Below, piece after piece: positions 1 through 4,876 of a DNA stretch of 8,333 nucleotides. Within the stretch, counting starts at the first letter, position 1. Each line of letters starts with the position of its first letter. The DNA lies in contig USKO01000023.1 in the NCBI GenBank assembly GCA_900555365.1, forward strand, positions 1 to 8,333. Direction: 5' to 3'. Source of the DNA: an uncultured Bacillota bacterium. GTDB taxonomy: Bacteria > Bacillota > Clostridia > Christensenellales > UBA1242. The notes beneath the pieces were generated by a model that had not been told where the DNA came from, made no database searches, and worked only from the letters and a program-made list of their open reading frames with translations. The translations under genes were made by a program, and so were the position numbers.

Positions 1-75
1 CATATTGAAAAAGTTAGACATATTACCTCTCTTAGAACAAATTCCCATAGGCAAGATGCCCAAGTATTGTTCTAG
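1..75 (+). CDS. possible C-terminal end of a gene entering from the left edge
   Basis: Frame 1 is open from the window edge to a TAG at 73-75 and encodes 24 residues ending RQDAQVLF. Its third codon positions are mostly A or T, as in the neighbouring genes, which weakly favours it. Frame 2 is also open, to a TAA at 98-100, and encodes a peptide ending STIYVEQK, so the true frame is uncertain. I recognise neither peptide. From about 100 to 210 I see only AT-rich DNA without a gene. Confidence 0.22.
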   Translation, partial: HIEKVRHITSLRTNSHRQDAQVLF

Positions 76-211
76 TACAATATATGTTGAGCAGAAGTAA
101 AATGTTTTTTTTATATTGTATATTTATATTAAAAAATTTTAGACCTCTTAATTTATGAAAACTAAGAGAATTTATAAAAAATCTTTATGTGATTTTGTCT
201 TCTAAGAAAAC

Positions 212-241
212 AAAAAATGGACCATAAATAAAGGTCCTTTT
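212..241 (-). terminator. intrinsic terminator of the 264-692 gene
   Basis: The perfect stem GGACC (219-223) / GGTCC (233-237) has a 9-nt AT loop. Read on the minus strand it is followed by a T run (217-212). It lies just downstream of the stop of the 264-692 gene. Four T residues on the other side may allow weak termination in the plus direction as well. Confidence 0.72.
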
Positions 242-263
242 AATGATATTGTATGAAGAATAT

Positions 264-692
264 CTAGCTTAAAGAATTCAATAAATCTTGCAAATTATTC
301 TTTATAAGCATATTGAGCCGGTTATATTCTGGGATATTTATTTGACTGTCAAGCTCATTTAAAGTTTTAATCATTCTTGCTAAAAGATCCTTGACAGTTA
401 TCGTATTATTAAAATCAATTTCCATAAGTTCAAGCGGGGAGGCAAAAAAGGAATAGTAAAGATTTGAAAGCATAAGTTCACTCTCGTCTAATTTTTCAAG
501 CATGTTTTGATCGGTTACTTTTTCTTTTAAGAGAACTAAATCTCCATAAACTTCCTGCAAAGATTTTTGAATATTAGGAAGTAGCGTATTTTCAGCTAGC
601 ACTTTTGCTCTAGAATTGACGGTATATACTCGACTGTTTGAAAGTTCATACTTTTCTGTCAAGTGATTATATATACAAAAAAACTTGTGCAT
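264..692 (-). CDS. hypothetical 142-residue helical cytoplasmic protein
   Basis: I do not recognise this protein. The start is set at the ATG at 692 (MHKFFCIYNH) because AAGGAG sits at 705-700, seven bases upstream; the open frame continues 14 codons further but has no comparable site there. The product has no signal peptide or membrane segment. Residues about 30-142 are rich in Leu, Glu, Lys and Asn in a pattern expected of amphipathic helices, such as the stretch around LQEVYGDLVLLKEKV. It has one cysteine near the N-terminus and no metal-binding motif. It lies 96 bp downstream of a pilin-like gene on the same strand with no convincing terminator between them, so partial co-transcription is possible, although a promoter candidate exists at 714-743. 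A clear terminator follows. That it is a gene is fairly sure; its function is unknown. Confidence 0.75.
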   Translation of the reverse strand: MHKFFCIYNHLTEKYELSNSRVYTVNSRAKVLAENTLLPNIQKSLQEVYGDLVLLKEKVTDQNMLEKLDESELMLSNLYYSFFASPLELMEIDFNNTITVKDLLARMIKTLNELDSQINIPEYNRLNMLIKNNLQDLLNSLS

Positions 693-713
693 AGTTTTTC
701 TCCTTACACAAGT

Positions 714-743
714 TTTATATGTCATAATTTGCAAAAAGGTTAA
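714..743 (-). promoter_or_regulatory. candidate promoter of the 264-692 gene
   Basis: On the minus strand a -35-like TTAACC (743-738) and a -10 TATAAA (719-714) are separated by 18 bp. The ribosome site begins only about 8 bases after the -10 box, so the leader would be extremely short. The -35 is weak. Confidence 0.35.
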
Positions 744-788
744 ATCATTAGAAATTTTGATATTTTTTTAAATCTTATTGCATCTTTA

Positions 789-1106
789 TCAAGTTTTCAA
801 TATTTCATTTGGGAAAGCTGCATGTAAGATTGGTGGAAGAGCAAGATTTATAAAAAGCACAAGCACAAGCAAAACACCAACTCCAATCAGCGTATTTCTA
901 AGTCTTGCAATAGCACTTTTTCTCTTCTCATCATTTTCACTTTTGGCAAGATTGACTCCAAGAACAATTGCGTATACACTTCCAGCACCGCCCACTACAG
1001 CAAGGATTGCATATAAAATTGGTGGCAGCGTTTCATAAACATCTTGCAGCCATGCGAATTGTCCAGTAAACTGATATGCATTTAAAAGTGACATAAATAG
1101 TTGCAT
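789..1106 (-). CDS. VirB2/Mbov_0395-like pilin-type small membrane protein (copy 1)
   Basis: This 105-residue protein has two hydrophobic helices, about 29-53 and 72-91, joined by a charged loop (AKSENDEKRKSAIARLR). This helix / basic-acidic loop / helix layout is typical of VirB2/TrbC-type type IV secretion pilins and of the Mbov_0395-family pilin-like proteins found in integrative elements of Firmicutes and Mollicutes. Family assignment is by eye. The N-terminal 27 residues are short and not strongly signal-peptide-like. The start at 1106 is supported by AGGAG at 1116-1112 with 5-nt spacing; Met5 is less well placed. It is a clear paralogue of the 1330-1716 product, sharing VYAI-x-LGV-x-LA in helix 1 and an FN-x-x-LP-x-hydrophobic ending. 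It has its own promoter candidate. No secretion ATPase, coupling protein or relaxase is present in the window. The alternative is a small membrane protein of unrelated function. Confidence 0.82.
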   Translation of the reverse strand: MQLFMSLLNAYQFTGQFAWLQDVYETLPPILYAILAVVGGAGSVYAIVLGVNLAKSENDEKRKSAIARLRNTLIGVGVLLVLVLFINLALPPILHAAFPNEILKT

Positions 1107-1124
1107 AATAACTCCTACTTTTAT

Positions 1125-1153
1125 ATTTTAACACAATTTATAAAATAATGCAA
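1125..1153 (-). promoter_or_regulatory. extended -10 promoter of pilin-like copy 1
   Basis: On the minus strand the -35 is TTGCAT (1153-1148), the spacer is 17 bp, and the -10 is TAAAAT (1130-1125) preceded by TGT, an extended -10. The Shine-Dalgarno begins 8 bases after the -10 box, so the transcript would have almost no leader ahead of its ribosome site. Confidence 0.6.
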
Positions 1154-1285
1154 GAATTTTAACAATATTAGAAATAATAATATGAACTTATCTTCACTTC
1201 TTAAAAAAAATCTAAACTTATTAAGAACAGTTTCTGGATATTTTGATAAATTTTAAGTTAATTTTTATTTGACAAAAATAAGCAT

Positions 1286-1312
1286 AAAAAAAGCACATAA
1301 ATTGTGCTTTTT
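1286..1312 (-). terminator. intrinsic terminator of pilin-like copy 2
   Basis: The stem AAAAAGCACA (1288-1297) pairs with TGTGCTTTTT (1303-1312) around a 5-nt loop. In the minus direction it ends in a T run. It sits 17 bp past the stop at 1330 and separates this gene from pilin-like copy 1, making the two separate transcription units. Confidence 0.85.
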
Positions 1313-1329
1313 AAATTTTATTTATCGCT

Positions 1330-1716
1330 TTACTTAAGAAGAGATAATATTGGTGAAATTAAGGTTTCGTCTGTGAAATCCCCAGCGCTATCTTTAACAT
1401 TAAATGCTGACAATAGTGCAGGCAAGAATGTATTAAATACTAAGATAAGCGCAAGTGTAACACCAACAGCAATGATAACTGTAATCAAATGCTTTTTTGC
1501 ATCATCTCTTTTGCCTTGCTCATCTGCTCTTGCAAGCTGTACACCAAGATAGATTGCATAAACTGCACCAATTGCACCTACAATACCAAGAACTACCCAA
1601 AGTACTATTGAAATGATATCAAACACCTCTGTTAAAACTGCAGTTTGATCTGTATTGTCACTAAAGCCTTTAAAATATTCACTCCAGCTCCAGGCTACAT
1701 TCAATAAAGATGCCAT
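1330..1716 (-). CDS. VirB2/Mbov_0395-like pilin-type small membrane protein (copy 2)
   Basis: This 128-residue protein has two hydrophobic helices, about 35-60 and 77-101, around a charged loop (LARADEQGKRDDAKKHL). An N-terminal segment of about 30 residues has the aromatic sequence WSWSEYFKGF, and an acidic C-terminal tail runs from about 106 to 128. It is paralogous to the 789-1106 product over both helices and the loop, and longer at both ends. As for copy 1, the layout is that of VirB2-like or Mbov_0395-like pilin subunits; this is inference without a search. The start is firm: AAGGAGGG at 1728-1721 lies just upstream of the ATG at 1716. It has an extended -10 promoter candidate, a 5'-leader inverted repeat (AAAGC 1741-1745 / GCTTT 1752-1756) and its own terminator. 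A strong ribosome site and separate control suggest high expression, as expected of a structural subunit. Confidence 0.85.
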   Translation of the reverse strand: MASLLNVAWSWSEYFKGFSDNTDQTAVLTEVFDIISIVLWVVLGIVGAIGAVYAIYLGVQLARADEQGKRDDAKKHLITVIIAVGVTLALILVFNTFLPALLSAFNVKDSAGDFTDETLISPILSLLK

Positions 1717-1769
1717 TTTTATCCCTCCTTTTTGTTTTTTAAAGCGGTTAAGCTTTTATTTACAAACTT

Positions 1770-1797
1770 AATATAACATAAAAAAACATAATTACAA
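1770..1797 (-). promoter_or_regulatory. extended -10 promoter of pilin-like copy 2
   Basis: On the minus strand the -35 is TTGTAA (1797-1792), the spacer is 16 bp, and the -10 is TATATT (1775-1770) preceded by TGT. The start of transcription would fall near 1763, giving a leader of about 47 nt. Confidence 0.55.
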
Positions 1798-2107
1798 AAT
1801 GATTTTACAATTTTTTTTCATTTTTTTTAAAAAAATATTTTTTCTTTTTTATTGTTCGCAAAAACAGATTTTTTATTAGAAAATTTTCTTTCTAAATATA
1901 TTTTAAAATTAAATTTTGATTGTTGTAATGATGACTTTGAAAATTTAATCCAATAAGCTTGTACCAAAGAAAAAAGACTTTGCGCTTTTTGCAAAGCCTT
2001 TTTCTTGAATGTGACTAAAAAATGCCTGTTGGTATTTTCCAGATTTATTTTATTTATAGACCTCTTAAAAATTGGGGTTATTTTCTCTAGAGAGCAAGGC
2101 AAAAGAA
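1798..2107. other. AT-rich intergenic stretch without a supported gene
   Basis: This stretch holds long homopolymer A and T tracts (about 1808-1855) that probably give curved or easily melted DNA, and the terminator hairpin at 1971-2003. A minus-strand open frame covers most of it. That frame has no ATG start, only a TTG without a ribosome site, is very rich in Lys, Phe and Ser, and runs through the terminator, so I do not call it. Confidence 0.6.
1970..2004 (-). terminator. bidirectional-looking terminator hairpin
   Basis: The stem 1971-1983 pairs with 1991-2003 (CTTTGC / GCAAAG core extended by A/T pairs, with one A-C mismatch) around a 7-nt loop. T runs are present in both directions. It lies about 100 bp downstream of the small gene at 2108-2308 and is the likely end of that transcript. 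Confidence 0.65.
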
Positions 2108-2308
2108 TTAAAAAAATGTGTTATTATTTTGTCCAGGGCAAGTATTTTGACCGCAGCCAAAGCAAGAGAAGTTGTTATTGTTCTGGCCATTTAATGCAAG
2201 TAGCAACAGCAGAAGGAAATTAGTATTGGTGTTGAGGTTGGTGTCCGTTGCATTGGTGATTACCGACAGAAGAAGTATAAATAAAATATTAAATGTATTA
2301 TTGTTCAT
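2108..2308 (-). CDS. small Asn-rich, cysteine-containing hydrophobic protein (66 aa)
   Basis: I do not recognise this 66-residue protein. A near-ideal ribosome site, AAGGAGGA (2319-2312), lies just before the ATG at 2308, which argues strongly for translation. Two short hydrophobic stretches (about 8-18 and 31-39, the second with six consecutive Leu) are separated by a Thr/Asn linker. The C-terminal third is Asn-rich and carries Cys49, Cys52 and Cys57 (CFGCGQNTC), a plausible metal or thiol site. The first hydrophobic segment could be a signal peptide (cleavage after about TNA, residue 20) or a membrane helix. It is divergent from an ArsR-family regulator gene, the usual layout for a repressor and its target. 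It could also be one of the short Asn/Leu-rich spore or envelope proteins of clostridia; the sequence does not decide. Confidence 0.68.
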   Translation of the reverse strand: MNNNTFNILFILLLSVITNATDTNLNTNTNFLLLLLLALNGQNNNNFSCFGCGQNTCPGQNNNTFF

Positions 2309-2340
2309 ATGTCCTCCTTAAAACAAAATCATTTAAAATC

Positions 2341-2394
2341 TGACAAAATAAAACAAATTTCTATTTTGCATTTTTCCTCTGTAAATGACAAAAT
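2341..2394. repeat. 9-bp direct repeat in the divergent intergenic region
   Basis: TGACAAAAT occurs at 2341-2349 and again at 2386-2394, 45 bp apart start to start, between the small Cys/Asn gene and the ArsR gene. The second copy overlaps the -35 region of the regulator's promoter candidate. It may be a binding site, or a chance repeat in AT-rich DNA. Confidence 0.4.
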
Positions 2395-2413
2395 TTAATT
2401 GTAAGTACATAAC
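2385..2413 (+). promoter_or_regulatory. candidate promoter of the ArsR-family gene
   Basis: ATGACA (2385-2390), a 17-bp spacer and CATAAC (2408-2413) match sigma-A boxes at 5 and 4 of 6 positions. Transcription would begin near 2420, about 34 nt before the start codon. Confidence 0.45.
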
Positions 2414-2426
2414 TATTTATGAAGCA

Positions 2427-2441
2427 AACACAAAAAGTGTT
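2427..2441. promoter_or_regulatory. possible operator palindrome in front of the ArsR-family gene
   Basis: AACAC-AAAAA-GTGTT is a perfect 5-bp inverted repeat located between the -10 candidate and the ribosome site. Position and symmetry fit an autoregulatory operator for a dimeric repressor, but the arms are short. Confidence 0.35.
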
Positions 2442-2453
2442 AAAGGAGAGTTT

Positions 2454-2789
2454 ATGGAACAAAAATTTTTACTTTTAACAGAGAGAAGTCGAAGAGATAT
2501 CCTTTCAAGTATGCCACGAGAAAGAGATATATCAAAGCTTGCAGATTATTTTCAAAATTTTTCAGATTCAACCAGAATAAAAATTTTGACATGCCTTTCA
2601 ATGATGAACATGTGTGTCAATGATATGTCCACTCTTCTTGGGATAAATCAAACAACTATATCTCATCAGCTTAAACAACTTAAAGACCAAAATATCGTTG
2701 CTTATAGAAGGGAGGGAAAAATTCTTGTTTACTATTTGACAAACAACAATGTCAATGACATGATGATGTATGCAATAAATGCTTTTTAG
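2454..2789 (+). CDS. ArsR-family winged helix-turn-helix repressor
   Basis: This 111-residue protein has the ArsR/SmtB fold order. DSTRIKILTCL (about 38-48) is the first conserved helix. MSTLLGINQTTISHQLKQLKDQNIV (58-82 in all) is the helix-turn-helix with the typical T-IS-HQL-K-L recognition pattern. YRREGKILVYYL (84-95) is the wing. Family members are dimeric repressors released by metals, metalloids or other signals. At the alpha-3 metal site where ArsR and CadC carry C-V-C-D, this protein has C54-V-N56-D57. It keeps one thiolate plus an extra Cys47, so the ligand may differ or the metal response may be lost. The start at 2454 is chosen because AAAGGAG lies five bases upstream; the frame extends 23 codons further without such a site. 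It is divergent from the small Cys/Asn-rich gene, its likely target, and is followed by a terminator. Its signal is unknown. Confidence 0.9.
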   Translation: MEQKFLLLTERSRRDILSSMPRERDISKLADYFQNFSDSTRIKILTCLSMMNMCVNDMSTLLGINQTTISHQLKQLKDQNIVAYRREGKILVYYLTNNNVNDMMMYAINAF

Positions 2790-2819
2790 TTCTGTTGCAA
2801 TCGAATAAATTTAAATAAT

Positions 2820-2848
2820 AAAAAGTCATATAGAGTTGACTTTTTTTT
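2820..2848 (+). terminator. intrinsic terminator after the ArsR-family gene
   Basis: AAAAGTCA (2821-2828) pairs with TGACTTTT (2837-2844) around an 8-nt loop and is followed by further T residues to 2848. It begins 31 bp after the stop codon. Confidence 0.8.
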
Positions 2849-2864
2849 ATGTCGGTGTTATCCT
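2836..2864 (+). promoter_or_regulatory. candidate promoter of the queH cluster, overlapping the terminator
   Basis: TTGACT (2836-2841), a 17-bp spacer and TATCCT (2859-2864) preceded by TGT form an extended -10 candidate. The -35 is part of the descending arm of the preceding terminator. The ribosome site follows within 6 bases of the -10, so the leader would be almost absent. Confidence 0.33.
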
Positions 2865-2882
2865 TGCAAAAGGAGAAAACTA

Positions 2883-3347
2883 ATGAGAAGGGTAATCGAC
2901 ACATTAAATGAAATGTCTTTTGAGCTTCCAAGCGACTTTGCTGTGACAGAGGATAAATATTCGCTCATGAATGGACAAGGCTTTATAAATAAAGAAAATT
3001 ATCTTTCAAAGGATGGTCAGGTGATAAGTTTATTTGAAATTCATAGAGATCCTGATGAGTTTTTTGAGTATTACAGCACTCTAGTTGAAAATTATAAGAC
3101 TATTACAGATAAATTCGAGCTTGTAAAAATAATAAATCTCAAAATTGGAGAATTTGCCTTTCCAATGTATGTTATAAAAGGATTTAGAGACAAACTAATA
3201 TATGTCATTCAAGTTTTTATAAATTGTGGCGATTGTCTTGGATGTTTTATGATTACGACAAATAAATTTACCAGTGACATAAAAAAGTTAGCACAAGAGA
3301 GCCCTTTATTTAACAGTCTTATAAAGATATTAAGGACGGTTGAGTGA
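2883..3347 (+). CDS. hypothetical 154-residue protein with CxxCxxC motif, coupled to queH
   Basis: I do not recognise this protein with certainty. It is a soluble alpha/beta product without signal peptide or membrane helix. The opening MSFELPSDFAVTED followed by alternating beta-like segments resembles the general look of DcrB/PsbP-like or immunity-type small domains, but that is only an impression. Residues 50-70 hold LFEIHRDPDEFFEYYSTLV. Near the C-terminus a hydrophobic strand leads into C115-x2-C118-x2-C121, which could bind a metal or Fe-S cluster. The start is supported by AAAAGGAG at 2868-2875, seven bases before the ATG. Its TGA shares a base with the ATG of queH (TGATG), so the two are translated as a coupled pair. 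It may aid iron-sulfur or queuosine chemistry, or be linked only by operon position. Confidence 0.8.
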   Translation: MRRVIDTLNEMSFELPSDFAVTEDKYSLMNGQGFINKENYLSKDGQVISLFEIHRDPDEFFEYYSTLVENYKTITDKFELVKIINLKIGEFAFPMYVIKGFRDKLIYVIQVFINCGDCLGCFMITTNKFTSDIKKLAQESPLFNSLIKILRTVE

Positions 3348-3880
3348 TGAAAAAACTATTGTTACACAGCTGTTGTGGTCCTTGCAGTACGCAGGTTATA
3401 AATGTCCTTAAAGATGATTATCTTATTACTGTATATTATTATAATCCTAATATTGATACCGATGAGGAATATAACCATAGGCTTAGCGAGCAAAAACGAT
3501 TTTGTGAAATTATCGGAGTAAAAGTCATTGAGGAAGGGCATTTGCCAGATGAATTTTATTGCAAGGTCAAAGGGTTAGAAAGAGAAAAAGAGGGCGGCGC
3601 AAGATGTCCTGTATGTTTCAGATTAAGACTTGAGAAAACGGCTAAAAGAGCTAAAGAACTTGGTTATGACTGCTTTGGCACTACACTTACTGTAAGTCCA
3701 CATAAGAATGCTGAAGTTATAAATGCGATTGGAAAGGCAGTTGGAGAAGAATTTGATATCGAGTTTATAGAGGGAAACTATAAAAAACAAGATGGGTATA
3801 AAAAGAGCATTGAATTTTCCAAAAAGTACAATCTATATAGGCAAAATTATTGTGGATGCAAATATTCAAGGAGAGATTAA
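3347..3880 (+). CDS. queH: epoxyqueuosine reductase QueH
   Basis: QueH (formerly DUF208) reduces epoxyqueuosine in tRNAs with GUN anticodons to queuosine, the last step of queuosine synthesis, independently of cobalamin and in place of QueG. In this 177-residue protein the family signatures are all visible: LLLHSCCGPCST with Cys9, Cys10 and Cys13; the Asn-Pro of YYYNPNI; GARCPVCFRLRLEKTA with Cys87 and Cys90; TLTVSPHKN (113-121); and NYCGCKYS with Cys169 and Cys171. These cysteines are consistent with the family's iron-sulfur cluster and adjacent iron. The length is normal to slightly short. I chose ATG 3347, which overlaps the upstream TGA; GTG at 3344 is possible because AAGGA at 3332-3336 is closer to it. 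It is the middle gene of a tight cluster. No other queuosine gene is in view, so the organism may salvage a precursor or make it from elsewhere in the genome. Confidence 0.95.
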   Translation: MKKLLLHSCCGPCSTQVINVLKDDYLITVYYYNPNIDTDEEYNHRLSEQKRFCEIIGVKVIEEGHLPDEFYCKVKGLEREKEGGARCPVCFRLRLEKTAKRAKELGYDCFGTTLTVSPHKNAEVINAIGKAVGEEFDIEFIEGNYKKQDGYKKSIEFSKKYNLYRQNYCGCKYSRRD

Positions 3881-3886
3881 AAGTTA

Positions 3887-4798
3887 ATGCAATATAGATA
3901 TTTTCAGGATATTAAAGATGAGAAGATGGCGGAAAGAATTTTCTATATCTTTATCTATATCTTGTTAATCTTCTATATTATAGTATTTGTTTGCAATATT
4001 GCTTTTCAAAATTCATATAGTTATATTACTATACGAGGCACTTCTATGCAGCCGACACTGAACGCTGATCCAATTTATGAAGACGGTTATGCTTTTCAAG
4101 ATGCTGTTTATGTACGGCTAACTAAAGATATCGATTATGGAGAAATCATCATAATCGATAAGTCAGAAGAAAAAGATAGAAGCTCGACAATTATCAAACG
4201 CGTTCTTGGATTTGAAGGAGATAAAATAACTATCGCAAAGCTCCCAATTTTGCAAGAGGATGGGTCAACAAGGACTGAATACCGCTTTATTAGGATAAAA
4301 GATGAGCCTAATAGTAATGTAGAAATTCTTTATGAAGATTACATTAGCGGCTATGTCAATGGCAGCTATAAAGATGGCTACGGAGTTTGGAATGCAGAGC
4401 CTGGTGTGCTTGATATTAGCGAAGAAGGAAGCGGAATTAATACCATTTTATATGAACAGGAGTTTTATCTAAACTATATCTATAATAATAGCAATGTTGT
4501 AATTGAAAATGTTGCATATAACGGTCAAGTGTATTCAATGAAATTCTTTGTTATAGGCTCTGATAAACAAGATAGCGATCCTGACCAGATCTTCTACATG
4601 GGTGACAATAGAACAGGCAGCACTGATGCCCGTTTCACAGGCACAGAGGGAATGGACAGAGTTGTTGGACGAGTGGTATCCATTGTTCACGATGGTTATA
4701 GCTTAAGAAACAGCCCTTGGAGCTGGCTTAATAACCTCAAGGAATATCTTATAATAATTTGGAATGAAATTGTTCGCTATTTTTCTATAATTGTTTAA
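3887..4798 (+). CDS. lepB: type I signal peptidase (S26 family) with enlarged domain
   Basis: This enzyme cleaves signal peptides from exported proteins at the outer face of the membrane using a Ser/Lys dyad. In this 303-residue protein the N-terminal anchor is about 18-40. Box B is RGTSMQPTL with nucleophile Ser53, box D is IIKRVLGFEGDKI with general base Lys104, and box E is MGDNRTGSTDAR (238-249), followed by VVGRVV. Between boxes D and E lie about 125 residues (113-237), much more than in the roughly 185-residue Bacillus SipS type. The insert is rich in Tyr, Asp, Glu and Gly. A second hydrophobic stretch at the C-terminus (about 286-303) may be another membrane segment. Only 6 bp separate it from queH. 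AAGGAG at 3868-3873 is 13 nt from the ATG, unusually far, but an in-frame stop at 3878 excludes an earlier start; Met14 at 3926 is the alternative. The catalytic assignment is firm, the exact substrate class unknown. Confidence 0.92.
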   Translation: MQYRYFQDIKDEKMAERIFYIFIYILLIFYIIVFVCNIAFQNSYSYITIRGTSMQPTLNADPIYEDGYAFQDAVYVRLTKDIDYGEIIIIDKSEEKDRSSTIIKRVLGFEGDKITIAKLPILQEDGSTRTEYRFIRIKDEPNSNVEILYEDYISGYVNGSYKDGYGVWNAEPGVLDISEEGSGINTILYEQEFYLNYIYNNSNVVIENVAYNGQVYSMKFFVIGSDKQDSDPDQIFYMGDNRTGSTDARFTGTEGMDRVVGRVVSIVHDGYSLRNSPWSWLNNLKEYLIIIWNEIVRYFSIIV

Positions 4799-4805
4799 AT
4801 TTGCT

Positions 4806-4833
4806 TTGATTTTAAAGAGAAATATGCTATATT
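4806..4833 (+). promoter_or_regulatory. extended -10 promoter of the HU gene
   Basis: TTGATT (4806-4811), a 16-bp spacer and TATATT (4828-4833) preceded by TGC form a good sigma-A extended -10 promoter. Transcription would start near 4840, giving a leader of about 37 nt that contains the inverted repeat at 4844-4859. Confidence 0.65.
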
Positions 4834-4843
4834 AACTTTAGAC

Positions 4844-4859
4844 ATTAGTCAAAACTAAT
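4844..4859 (+). promoter_or_regulatory. inverted repeat in the HU leader
   Basis: ATTAGT-CAAA-ACTAAT is a perfect 6-bp inverted repeat with a 4-nt loop. It ends one base before AAAGGAG (4861-4867). It could form a small 5' hairpin beside the ribosome site or be a protein-binding site. The stem is AT-rich and weak. Confidence 0.45.
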
Positions 4860-4876
4860 AAAAGGAGATATGGTAA

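Noticed and set aside
1..210. Possible structured RNA or tRNA at the left edge
   Set aside because: There is no cloverleaf, no CCA-type acceptor and no recognisable rRNA, RNase P or riboswitch core. Short inverted repeats such as CTCTTA / TAAGAG are within expectation for this composition.
778..1038. 86-codon plus-strand open frame
   Set aside because: It is the antisense shadow of pilin-like copy 1 and has no ribosome site.
1198..1227. 7-bp inverted repeat TTCTTAA / TTAAGAA with a 16-nt spacer upstream of pilin-like copy 1
   Set aside because: It is AT-only apart from one pair, sits upstream of the promoter candidate, and could easily arise by chance.
1304..1552. 82-codon plus-strand open frame
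   Set aside because: It is the antisense shadow of pilin-like copy 2, and its start lies inside that gene's terminator.
1827..2102. 91-codon minus-strand open frame rich in Lys, Phe and Ser
   Set aside because: It starts with TTG without any ribosome site, has low-complexity composition, and runs through the terminator hairpin at 1971-2003.
2005..2223. 72-codon plus-strand open frame opposite the small Cys/Asn-rich gene
   Set aside because: It has no ribosome site and largely mirrors the minus-strand gene, which has a near-ideal one.
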